Shown: positions 28,802 through 35,902 of the stretch, in pieces
How positions within the stretch are numbered: the stretch's first letter is position 1
Layout: each line of letters opens with the position of its first letter
From: JAQUCI01 sp034932685
GTDB taxonomy: Bacteria; Bacillota_I; Bacilli_A; Erysipelotrichales; Erysipelotrichaceae
DNA length: 64,000 nt
Assembly (NCBI GenBank): GCA_034932685.1
Contig: JAYFOM010000024.1
Location: 1 to 64,000, forward strand
Direction: 5' to 3'
Made by a program: the position numbers and the translations under genes
The notes under the pieces: model-generated
What the model saw: only the letters and a program-made list of their open reading frames with translations
What the model was told of the DNA's origin: nothing
The model's database searches: none

Positions 28802-29524
28802 ATGGGACGTGCTTTTGAAGTAAGAAAAGCAGCTATGGCAAAGACATCAGCAGTAAAAGCTAAGATTTATTCACGCTATGGTAAGGAAATATACATAGCG
28901 GCAAAAAACGGGATTGCCGATATTGATATGAACGTCACGCTAAAGCGTGTCGTTGATAAAGCTAAGGCAAATCAAGTTCCAGCAGATGTCATAAAAAGAG
29001 CTATTGATAAGGCTAAGGGTGGCGCTGTTGAGTCATATGATGAAGTTAGATATGAAGGCTTTGGCCCATCTGGTTCAACCTTCATTGTAGAATGTTTGAC
29101 GGATAATGGTAATCGTACCTACACCGAGGTACGTAATTGTTTTACGAAATCAAAATTTAATATTGGAGTCAAAGGATCAGTTGCACATCTGTATGATCAT
29201 CTTGGTATTCTTAGTTTTAAAGCTAATGATGAAGAAAAAATCTTGGATATATTGATAAGTGCTGATGTTGATGTTAAAGATTTAGAAGTTGAAGATGATA
29301 TCATGAATATTTATGTTAGTCCTATTGAACTTTATAAAGCAAAAGAAGCGCTTGAAGAAGAGCTTGGTGAGATTCAGTTTGATGTTTTGGAAATTTCAAT
29401 GTTACCACAAGGATATGTTGAACTGGCAAATGATGAAGAATACCAACAGTTTGAAAGATTTATGAGTATGATCGATCAAATTGATGATGTTCAACAGGTT
29501 TATCATAATGTGAATGTAAAATAG
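28802..29524 (+). CDS. yebC: YebC/TACO1-family translation factor
   Basis: Members were once called transcriptional regulators. Recent work places them at the ribosome, where they relieve stalling on proline-rich peptides. The 240-residue protein has the canonical start MGRAFEVRKAAMAKTSA and three domains, with VPADVIKRAIDKAKGG and YEGFGPSGSTFIVECLTDN. The sequence is closer to the YeeN/YebC2-like forms of Bacillota than to E. coli YebC, judged from the MGRAFE start. It stands alone upstream of a shared terminator. Confidence 0.92.
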   Translation: MGRAFEVRKAAMAKTSAVKAKIYSRYGKEIYIAAKNGIADIDMNVTLKRVVDKAKANQVPADVIKRAIDKAKGGAVESYDEVRYEGFGPSGSTFIVECLTDNGNRTYTEVRNCFTKSKFNIGVKGSVAHLYDHLGILSFKANDEEKILDILISADVDVKDLEVEDDIMNIYVSPIELYKAKEALEEELGEIQFDVLEISMLPQGYVELANDEEYQQFERFMSMIDQIDDVQQVYHNVNVK

Positions 29525-29543
29525 CGTCATTTGACGCTATTTA
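29521..29543. terminator. Bidirectional terminator between yebC and tmcAL
   Basis: ATAGCGTCA and TGACGCTAT form a 9-bp stem with a 2-nt centre, flanked by A/T runs. Both stop codons lie in or beside the hairpin. Confidence 0.75.
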
Positions 29544-30639
29544 TTATTATCGGACCATTTAGTTCCTGCTTTAGATCTGCCTTAAAGTTTTGATCAAATG
29601 CATGATAGATTATCGATGAGCGATATTCCATCTTGCGATAAGGCTTAGGTATTTGATTAAAACGCGTTGCTATTTTCACATCATTTTTCTTAAGTATTTT
29701 CAAGTATTTTTGTCCTGTTTGATTAAATCCTAATACTCTGATCGTATCGAGTTTTGGTAAATCCAATACTTCCTGTTTACGAATCTGACATAATAATGAA
29801 ATCAATGTTCTTTGAATACGTGCGCGACTATATCTTTTAGTTACACTGGCGTTAATGAAATGCTCGAAATCTTCATATTCACTAGCTTGCTTGATCAAGT
29901 GATTTTCAATACCTTCGGTAAACAAGAATAAACTGCTTAGTCTTGGTTTATCAAGTGTTAAAAGTAAAGTTTTTATATAAGGATAATACTGACTAAGGTT
30001 ATGTGCTTTTGTTTTATCAATGACCATTGGTGTGTAAGAATTAATATCTTTATCAGCGAAAACAGCTGAGCGGATTGCTCTGGCACTAGCAACGTTTTGA
30101 TCAAATGATATATCATGATAATTTGTTGTCCTTTGGATAGAGTAGGCTTTAATAGTGCTATCTTTAAGTGCTTTTAAGTAAGCAATTCCAAGAATATCGT
30201 TGGGATAGTATTCGCCAGCCATTAAACCATAAGCCTTGGGAAAGCCAATTCCTGTTTTAAGCGCTTCTTTTAAGTTATCAACATTAATGCTCATATCAGC
30301 TATATCTTGTAGTTCTTTTATGTTATTTGATTCGCTTCCAAAAACAATGCTATCAACTTGAGCTAGTTTTAAGATATCAACAGCAGCTTGGGCAAATTGC
30401 TTAGCTGATTGGTTACAATATATAAAAGGTAGTTCAATCACAAGATCGACTCCATGTGCTAGTGCGGCTGTGCAACGTTGCCATTTATCTATTATGGCGG
30501 GTTCACCTCGTTGTACAAAATTACCACTCATAACGGCAACTAAAACATCACATTGGGTTAATTCTCTACTTTTTTCAATATGATAGATATGTCCATTATG
30601 AAGTGGGTTATATTCAACGATAATTCCAGTTACTTTCAT
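29527..30639 (-). CDS. tmcAL: tRNA(Met) cytidine acetate ligase
   Basis: TmcAL (formerly YlbM) uses ATP and acetate to make N4-acetylcytidine at the wobble position of elongator tRNA-Met. The 370-residue protein starts MKVTGIIVEYNPLHNGHIYH, with the nucleotidyltransferase HxGH motif at 14-17. It continues with VLVAVMSGNFVQRGEPAII and VDLVIELPFIYCNQSA. The start at 30639 is preceded by GGTGATC. A frame from 30732 would overlap the divergent hydrolase. It ends in TGA. It is a monocistronic gene convergent with yebC. Confidence 0.94.
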   Translation of the reverse strand: MKVTGIIVEYNPLHNGHIYHIEKSRELTQCDVLVAVMSGNFVQRGEPAIIDKWQRCTAALAHGVDLVIELPFIYCNQSAKQFAQAAVDILKLAQVDSIVFGSESNNIKELQDIADMSINVDNLKEALKTGIGFPKAYGLMAGEYYPNDILGIAYLKALKDSTIKAYSIQRTTNYHDISFDQNVASARAIRSAVFADKDINSYTPMVIDKTKAHNLSQYYPYIKTLLLTLDKPRLSSLFLFTEGIENHLIKQASEYEDFEHFINASVTKRYSRARIQRTLISLLCQIRKQEVLDLPKLDTIRVLGFNQTGQKYLKILKKNDVKIATRFNQIPKPYRKMEYRSSIIYHAFDQNFKADLKQELNGPIIINSVK

Positions 30640-30720
30640 GTGATCACCGTTTTTAATATAACATAATTCATTGTTTTTTAATGCAATTTTGAGTATCATT
30701 TTAATATAGGGGTAACAATC

Positions 30721-31641
30721 ATGGAAAAACAATCATTATATATTGATTCAAGTTACGATAATAACAGATTATGGGGAACTTTGTATTATGATCAAAATAG
30801 CACTAAGGCTTTGATCCAAGTTTTTCACGGTATGGCAGAACATAAAGAAAGATATGATTGGTTCGCTACTAAACTTGTTACAGCAGGATATGCGGTATTA
30901 ACATGTGATCATCGTGGTCATGGTAAAAATGCTAAACTACTAGGTTATTTTGCGGCAGAAAATGGTTGGCAGGAAAACTTGAATGACCTTCATGCGCTTT
31001 ACTTAAAAGCCAAAGCAATCATTGATCTACCATTGATTATTTTTGGACATAGTATGGGTAGCTTAATAGCTAGAAGCTATTTGAAACGATATCATGCTGA
31101 TATCAAAGGTGTTATTTTAAGTGGTTCACCAAGCTATACACCAGTACTACCGCTTGCTAAGCTATTAGCACAAGGAATCGCCCTTGTTTATGGTAAGAAG
31201 CATCCAAGTAAATTACTTGATAAATTAAGTTTTGGTTCTTTTAATAATAAAATAAAAGATCCGCAGACTAGTTTTGATTGGCTTAGTGTAAATCAAGATA
31301 ATGTAAAAGCTTATATTGATGATCCGCTTTGTGGGTATTTGTTTACTGTTAGTGGTTATTTGGATCTGTTTAGTGGATTAACCGATGTTTATAAGACAAG
31401 CAATTGGACAATTACTGATAATATGACACCAATCTTATTTATAAGTGGTCAACAAGATCCTTGTATGGTTGATATCAAAGGATTTGAGAATGCGATCAAA
31501 ACACTAAGTGACTTAGGATATCAGAATATTAGTTCACACCTGTTTGAAGGTTTACGCCATGAAATATTAAATGAAACCCAAAGAGACACCGTATTTGAAT
31601 ATATAAAAGAGTTTCTTAAAAAGATTGAGGAGAGATCATGA
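30721..31641 (+). CDS. Alpha/beta hydrolase, monoacylglycerol lipase-like
   Basis: The 306-residue protein belongs to the serine aminopeptidase/lysophospholipase (Hydrolase_4) group. It has VFHGMAEHKERY with the oxyanion HG, DHRGHGKN, and the nucleophile elbow GHSMGS with Ser111. ISGQQDPC gives the likely acid and GLRHEILNE the catalytic His. No signal peptide is present, so it is probably cytoplasmic or peripheral. Its stop overlaps the next gene start by 4 nt. Likely substrates are monoglycerides or lysophospholipids, inferred from the family. Confidence 0.87.
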   Translation: MEKQSLYIDSSYDNNRLWGTLYYDQNSTKALIQVFHGMAEHKERYDWFATKLVTAGYAVLTCDHRGHGKNAKLLGYFAAENGWQENLNDLHALYLKAKAIIDLPLIIFGHSMGSLIARSYLKRYHADIKGVILSGSPSYTPVLPLAKLLAQGIALVYGKKHPSKLLDKLSFGSFNNKIKDPQTSFDWLSVNQDNVKAYIDDPLCGYLFTVSGYLDLFSGLTDVYKTSNWTITDNMTPILFISGQQDPCMVDIKGFENAIKTLSDLGYQNISSHLFEGLRHEILNETQRDTVFEYIKEFLKKIEERS

Positions 31642-32519
31642 TTAAAGATATAACTAATAAAGCAAAAGAAATAATCCTTTTAATGCAACGAAATGAGATA
31701 ACTGAGTATCATATCTACACTAATATTGCCAATAAGATCAAAGATGAAAAAAATAAGCAGATTCTTTTGCGAATTGGAGCTGAAGAAAGAAGACATTACA
31801 TGATTTGGGAAAAGTATACTAATCAAAAAGTAGAACCCAATCGTGTTAAGGTTTTTATGTATTCACTTTTAGCTCAAGTATTAGGGTTTACTTTTGTGAT
31901 AAAAAAAATGGAAAGTGGTGAGCAGATTGCCCAATCTACTTATCAAGAATTGATAGAAGAGATACCAGAAGCACAGATAATTCAAAATGAAGAACATGAA
32001 CATGAAAACGCCTTGATTGAAATGATTGATGAGGAATTACTACAGTATGTTGGATCAATGGTGTTGGGACTAAATGATGCTTTGGTTGAATTAACTGGAA
32101 CTTTGGCTGGTTTGACTTTGGCACTTCAAAATACTAAGCTTGTTGCTTTATCTGGTTTGATCACTGGCATATCAGCGACTTTATCAATGGCAAGTAGTGA
32201 GTACTTATCAGCGCGTAGTGAAGGGCGTGATGATGCTTTTAAATCAAGTCTGTATACTGGTATTGCTTATTTATTTACAGTAATAGCTATGGTAACGCCT
32301 TACTTGATTTTTAACAATGATAATTTCTTACTTGCTTTATTGTGTTTGATTATAATCGTTGTTTTGATCATTGTGATGTTTAACTATTATATTGCGGTTT
32401 GTAAAGGATTAAATTTTAAAAAAAGAGTTGGTGAAATGTTAGCGATCAGTCTTGGTGTTGCCTTGCTTTCATTTGTGATTGGGTTATTAGTTAAGCACTT
32501 CTTAGGTATTGATGTTTAG
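31638..32519 (+). CDS. Ferritin-like/VIT1 fusion, probable iron or manganese exporter
   Basis: The 293-residue protein fuses an N-terminal rubrerythrin/ferritin-like four-helix domain to a C-terminal VIT1/CCC1 transporter, the layout of membrane-bound ferritin (MbfA). Candidate metal ligands are Glu23 (ITEYHIY), Glu50 and His53 (AEERRHY), and EEHEHE at 118-123. The membrane part starts at about 136 (VGSMVLGLNDALVELTGTLAGLT) and holds five hydrophobic helices with the SMASSEYLSARSE motif of VIT1. It probably senses or oxidises Fe(II) and exports it. It is translationally coupled to the hydrolase (ATGA overlap), whose link to metal is unclear. Confidence 0.88.
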   Translation: MIKDITNKAKEIILLMQRNEITEYHIYTNIANKIKDEKNKQILLRIGAEERRHYMIWEKYTNQKVEPNRVKVFMYSLLAQVLGFTFVIKKMESGEQIAQSTYQELIEEIPEAQIIQNEEHEHENALIEMIDEELLQYVGSMVLGLNDALVELTGTLAGLTLALQNTKLVALSGLITGISATLSMASSEYLSARSEGRDDAFKSSLYTGIAYLFTVIAMVTPYLIFNNDNFLLALLCLIIIVVLIIVMFNYYIAVCKGLNFKKRVGEMLAISLGVALLSFVIGLLVKHFLGIDV

Positions 32520-32542
32520 CTTTGGATTATAGTTATATTCAT

Positions 32543-32571
32543 TTGACTTATTGGTTTATATTTCATATAAT
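32543..32571 (+). promoter_or_regulatory. SigA-type promoter of yceD-rpmF
   Basis: TTGACT (32543-32548) and TATAAT (32566-32571) have a 17-bp spacer. It is one of the best promoter matches in the window. Confidence 0.75.
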
Positions 32572-32600
32572 ATGATACGTTAACGAAAAGGGTGAGCTTC

Positions 32601-33110
32601 TTGAAATGGTCGCGTAGTTACTTGGCTAATGTCGGGAATAAATCGTTTACTTTCCGTGAAGATTTGGATTTTGATAAGAATGCTTTTATCACCAATGATC
32701 GCTTGAAAGAAGTAAAAGATGTTGTTGTAAGTGGTAAATGCCATTACAACGCTGATTTAGAGCGCCTGTACGTTGATTTAACTATTGATGGTGTTATGAT
32801 ACTCCCGTGTTCGATTACCTTTGAAGATGTAGCACGAAAGTTTCATATAACTGACAGTGAGACGTTTGCCTTCAATAAAGAAAAAGACGAAGATGTCTTT
32901 GAAGTAAAAGGTGAACAAATTGAGCTATTACCATTGGTCTATCAACTAATCATGATGGATGTACCACTAAAGGTACATAAAGAGGGATTAATCGATTATC
33001 CAAAAGGTGAGGGCTGGGAAGTAATAAAAGAGGAAGATCTTAATAAGAAATCAAATGAGATTGATCCTCGATTAGCGAAAATTTTGGAATATAGACCAAA
33101 GGATGATTAG
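32601..33110 (+). CDS. yceD: DUF177 (YceD) protein
   Basis: YceD-family proteins are encoded immediately upstream of rpmF in most bacteria and are tied to 23S rRNA and ribosome assembly. The 169-residue protein starts KWSRSYLANV, carries the DUF177 core (CHYNADLERLYVDLTIDGVMILPCSITFEDV, split around 55-85) and ends IDPRLAKILEYRPKDD. I favour the TTG start at 32601, which follows AAGGGTG by 6 nt and matches the usual MKWS start. A GTG at 32592 is the alternative. It has its own promoter. Confidence 0.88.
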   Translation: MKWSRSYLANVGNKSFTFREDLDFDKNAFITNDRLKEVKDVVVSGKCHYNADLERLYVDLTIDGVMILPCSITFEDVARKFHITDSETFAFNKEKDEDVFEVKGEQIELLPLVYQLIMMDVPLKVHKEGLIDYPKGEGWEVIKEEDLNKKSNEIDPRLAKILEYRPKDD

Positions 33111-33121
33111 GAGGTATAACA

Positions 33122-33283
33122 ATGGCCGTACAACAAAGAAGAGTATCGAAAACCAGAAAAGCCAAACGTAGAACACATTATAAATTAGTGGCACCGACAC
33201 TTGCCAAATGCCCGGCATGTGGCGAGTTTAAACTAGCTCATCGCATGTGTGCTTGTGGATTTTACGCTGGAAAACAAAACTAG
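33122..33283 (+). CDS. rpmF: 50S ribosomal protein L32
   Basis: The 53-residue protein is a component of the large ribosomal subunit. The N-terminal MAVQQRRVSKTRKAKRRTHY stretch is rich in Arg and Lys. The zinc ribbon uses CPAC (30-33) and CAC (43-45). The second knuckle is C-x-C rather than the usual C-x-x-C. AGGAGG lies 6 nt before the ATG. It is co-transcribed with yceD. It retains the zinc-binding form (C+). Confidence 0.96.
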   Translation: MAVQQRRVSKTRKAKRRTHYKLVAPTLAKCPACGEFKLAHRMCACGFYAGKQN

Positions 33284-33306
33284 AATCTCAACAGATTCTT
33301 TTTTTT
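33282..33306 (+). terminator. Terminator after rpmF
   Basis: AGAATCT and AGATTCT form a 7-bp stem with a CAAC loop, followed by a T run. It begins in the rpmF stop. Confidence 0.88.
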
Positions 33307-33333
33307 ATGATATATTAAAAGATAGGTGTTCAA

Positions 33334-34098
33334 ATGAAAACTTATAACGTTATCTTTCGCAAAGATAAAATATCAAACGATATTGCTAATACAATATGTG
33401 AGCGCTTAGGTAATCAAAGGCGTGATCTTAATAATCCCAGTACGGTATTTGTGGTTGGTGGTGATGGTACTTTTTTAACTGCTGTTCATCAATACATTGA
33501 TCAACTTGACACGTGTGAGTTTGTCGCAATTCATACGGGAACATTAGGCTTTTTTACAGATTTTCGAGCGCAAGAAATTGAAGAGTGTATCACTTGTTTT
33601 TTGGATAGTGAGCCAATCATTCAAACTATGCCACTTCTTTTAACAAATATTAATGGAAAATCATACTACGCTGTAAATGAGATGCGAATTGAGAATGTTT
33701 TTAAAACCCAATTAATTGATGTTTATATCAATGAACATTTTCTTGAAACCTTTAGAGGAACAGGCTTATGTGTTTCTACTCAACTTGGTTCAACTGCTTA
33801 TAATCGTTCTTTAAAAGGAGCTATTATCGCTGATGGTCTTAATTTGATCCAGCTAACTGAGATTACCGGTATTCATCATCGTGAATTTCGATCATTGGAT
33901 TCATCATTGGTATTACCAGCTGATACGAAAATAACTTTGATTGGTAACGATTTTGATCAAGCCGTAATGTGCTATGATCATAAAACAGTACAAGTTGCAG
34001 CTAATTTAAAGATTGAATGTCAACTAGCAGATAAAATGATACGTTTCGCACGTTACAAGCAAATATCATACTTTGATCGATTAAAGAGCTTGTTTTAG
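33334..34098 (+). CDS. nadK: NAD kinase
   Basis: NadK phosphorylates NAD to NADP using ATP or polyphosphate. The 254-residue protein has the family length. The GGDGT motif is at 42-46 with catalytic Asp44. AIHTGTLGFFTDF and GTGLCVSTQLGSTAYNRSLKGA, the NAD-binding region, follow. There is no neighbour in the same pathway. It is flanked by terminators on both sides and so is probably monocistronic. Confidence 0.96.
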   Translation: MKTYNVIFRKDKISNDIANTICERLGNQRRDLNNPSTVFVVGGDGTFLTAVHQYIDQLDTCEFVAIHTGTLGFFTDFRAQEIEECITCFLDSEPIIQTMPLLLTNINGKSYYAVNEMRIENVFKTQLIDVYINEHFLETFRGTGLCVSTQLGSTAYNRSLKGAIIADGLNLIQLTEITGIHHREFRSLDSSLVLPADTKITLIGNDFDQAVMCYDHKTVQVAANLKIECQLADKMIRFARYKQISYFDRLKSLF

Positions 34099-34115
34099 AA
34101 CTAAATATTGATTTA

Positions 34116-34139
34116 AAAGATCGCAAGATCTTTTTTTTT
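34116..34139 (+). terminator. Terminator after nadK
   Basis: AAAGATC and GATCTTT form a stem with a GCAA tetraloop, followed by Ts. Confidence 0.88.
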
Positions 34140-34183
34140 GCGAAAAATATACAAAAAGACTATACAAAAATACTGTTTGTTAC

Positions 34184-34227
34184 TATAATGGTGGTAGAAA
34201 GTGTTACATCGTGGTGATAAGTGGGGG
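34184..34227 (+). promoter_or_regulatory. mraZ promoter with four 10-bp MraZ-type repeats
   Basis: TATAAT at 34184-34189 is the -10, with TATACA 17 bp upstream as a weak -35. Starting at 34188 are four consecutive 10-mers: ATGGTGGTAG, AAAGTGTTAC, ATCGTGGTGA and TAAGTGGGGG. Each has GTG at positions 4-6. This periodic GTGG/GTGT array resembles the MraZ-binding boxes known upstream of mraZ in several bacteria. The repeats start at the -10 and run to the ribosome site. I infer autorepression by MraZ. Confidence 0.7.
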
Positions 34228-34235
34228 AATAATCT

Positions 34236-34667
34236 ATGTTCATGGGTCAGTATTCTCACAATGTCGACTTAAAGGGCCGAATCATAATCCCTGCCAAGTT
34301 TAGAGAAGAACTTGGTAATGTTATCGTGGTCACCAGAGGTCTTGATGGTTGTTTGAGTGTATATACACAAAAACAATGGCAAACCATTTATGAACAGTTG
34401 ATTAAACTTCCTAGCACTAAAAAAGAATCACGTATGTACGTTAGAACATTCATGGCTAATGCGGCTGAATGTGAGTTTGATCAACAAGGTAGGATATTAT
34501 TACCACCAGCTTTGATACAAGCGGCATTAATCACAAAGGAATGTATCGTGATTGGTTCAGGTGATCATATTGAAATATGGTCTAAGCAAAGATGGTTTGA
34601 ATTTGCTGAAGTAGCAGATGAATCACTTGAAGCTATAGCGGAAAGTTTAACGGAGTTTGTTCGATGA
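34236..34667 (+). CDS. mraZ: Transcriptional regulator MraZ
   Basis: MraZ is an AbrB-like DNA-binding protein that represses its own division and cell-wall operon. The 143-residue protein has two tandem SpoVT-AbrB-like domains: MFMGQYSHNVDLKGRIIIP (about 1-19, DKGRIVIP-type) and AAECEFDQQGRILLPPALI (about 70-88). GGGGGA precedes the start. It ends in TGA and overlaps rsmH by 4 nt. Confidence 0.96.
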   Translation: MFMGQYSHNVDLKGRIIIPAKFREELGNVIVVTRGLDGCLSVYTQKQWQTIYEQLIKLPSTKKESRMYVRTFMANAAECEFDQQGRILLPPALIQAALITKECIVIGSGDHIEIWSKQRWFEFAEVADESLEAIAESLTEFVR

Positions 34668-35596
34668 TGGAACATCAAAGTGTATTACTAACAGAATGTA
34701 TCACAAACTTAGCGATCAAAACTGATGGTATCTATGTTGATGGTACTTTAGGAAGAGGCGGTCATAGTAAAGAGATTCTGAAATATTTAAGTAAAGGACA
34801 TCTATATTGCTTTGATAAAGATAAAACGGCTATTGCTGAATCAAGATCAATATTAAGCAGTGTGAGTGGTAACTTTACAATGATCAATCAAGATTTCAGA
34901 AACATGAATACTGTTTTAAAGGAATTTGGTATTAACAAGATTGATGGTGTCTTACTCGATCTTGGGGTATCATCACCACAATTTGATGATTTAGATCGCG
35001 GCTTTAGTTATCGTTTTGATGCACTACTCGATATGAGAATGGATCTAGATCAAAGTTTGAGCGCTTATGAAGTAGTCAATAACTATTCTAAAGAAAAACT
35101 AGCTGAGCTGATATATCGCTATGGTGAAGAAAGATATAGTAGACAAATTGCCAATCAAATCGAAAAAGCTAGATTGATCAAGCCTATTACTACAACTTTG
35201 GAATTAGTTGAGATTATTAAGTCTGCTTTACCAAATAAAGTATTGCAGAAAAAAGGACATCCAGCTAAGCAAACCTTTCAGGCTATAAGAATTGAAGTGA
35301 ACAAAGAGCTTGAAGCGTTGCAAGAAGGACTAAAAGCAGCAATTGAAATGCTTAATGAAGACGGTAGGATTTGCGTTATCGCATTTCATTCACTTGAAGA
35401 TCGAATAGTTAAAGAACTTTTTAGAGAATATTGTGATGTTGATCGCTTAGATCGCAGAATTCCAATAAATCCACAAGATATAGAAGTAGCTAAATATGAG
35501 CTAGTAACCAAAAAACCAATTGTAGCATCAGCACAAGAGATAGCTATTAACAATCGCTCACGCTCCGCAAAATTAAGAGTACTGCGTAAACGATAG
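34664..35596 (+). CDS. rsmH: 16S rRNA (cytosine-1402-N4)-methyltransferase
   Basis: RsmH methylates N4 of C1402 in the decoding centre using S-adenosylmethionine. The 310-residue protein has HQSVLLTECI, YVDGTLGRGGHSKEIL with the SAM motif, LLDLGVSSPQFDD, GHPAKQTFQAIRIEVN and CVIAFHSLEDRIVK. It may start at 34664 or at the adjacent ATG 34667. It overlaps mraZ by 4 nt and is followed by ftsL after 10 nt. Confidence 0.97.
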   Translation: MMEHQSVLLTECITNLAIKTDGIYVDGTLGRGGHSKEILKYLSKGHLYCFDKDKTAIAESRSILSSVSGNFTMINQDFRNMNTVLKEFGINKIDGVLLDLGVSSPQFDDLDRGFSYRFDALLDMRMDLDQSLSAYEVVNNYSKEKLAELIYRYGEERYSRQIANQIEKARLIKPITTTLELVEIIKSALPNKVLQKKGHPAKQTFQAIRIEVNKELEALQEGLKAAIEMLNEDGRICVIAFHSLEDRIVKELFREYCDVDRLDRRIPINPQDIEVAKYELVTKKPIVASAQEIAINNRSRSAKLRVLRKR

Positions 35597-35606
35597 GAGA
35601 ACAAAT

Positions 35607-35900
35607 ATGGCAGTAAGAAAAAGAAAGATTAAAAGATTAAAATCAACAGCAGTTGCGCTTTTCTTTTTTCTGATATCTTTTGCGACGTATTTAGTCACTT
35701 CAATTTATTTACGTAGTTATAACATCGATTTAGTACAGCAAACGGCTAATTGCCAACAAGAAATAGTACAAATTCGTAACCAAAATGCAGCTTTAGCACT
35801 TGAAATCCAACAGTTAAGTGCTTATGATCGAGTCATGTCTATCGCAAGCGGTGCAAATTTGGCTTTGAATCAAGATAACATTTCAACGATTGGTGAATAA
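35607..35900 (+). CDS. ftsL: FtsL-like division protein
   Basis: FtsL stabilises the divisome FtsQLB complex. The 97-residue protein has a basic cytoplasmic start (MAVRKRKIKRLK), one transmembrane helix (about 13-33), and an extracellular leucine-zipper-like coiled coil (about 37-70, QQEIVQIRNQNAALALEIQQL). Sequence identity within the family is always low, so the assignment rests on length, topology and position between rsmH and the penicillin-binding protein. Confidence 0.85.
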   Translation: MAVRKRKIKRLKSTAVALFFFLISFATYLVTSIYLRSYNIDLVQQTANCQQEIVQIRNQNAALALEIQQLSAYDRVMSIASGANLALNQDNISTIGE

Positions 35901-35902
35901 CA

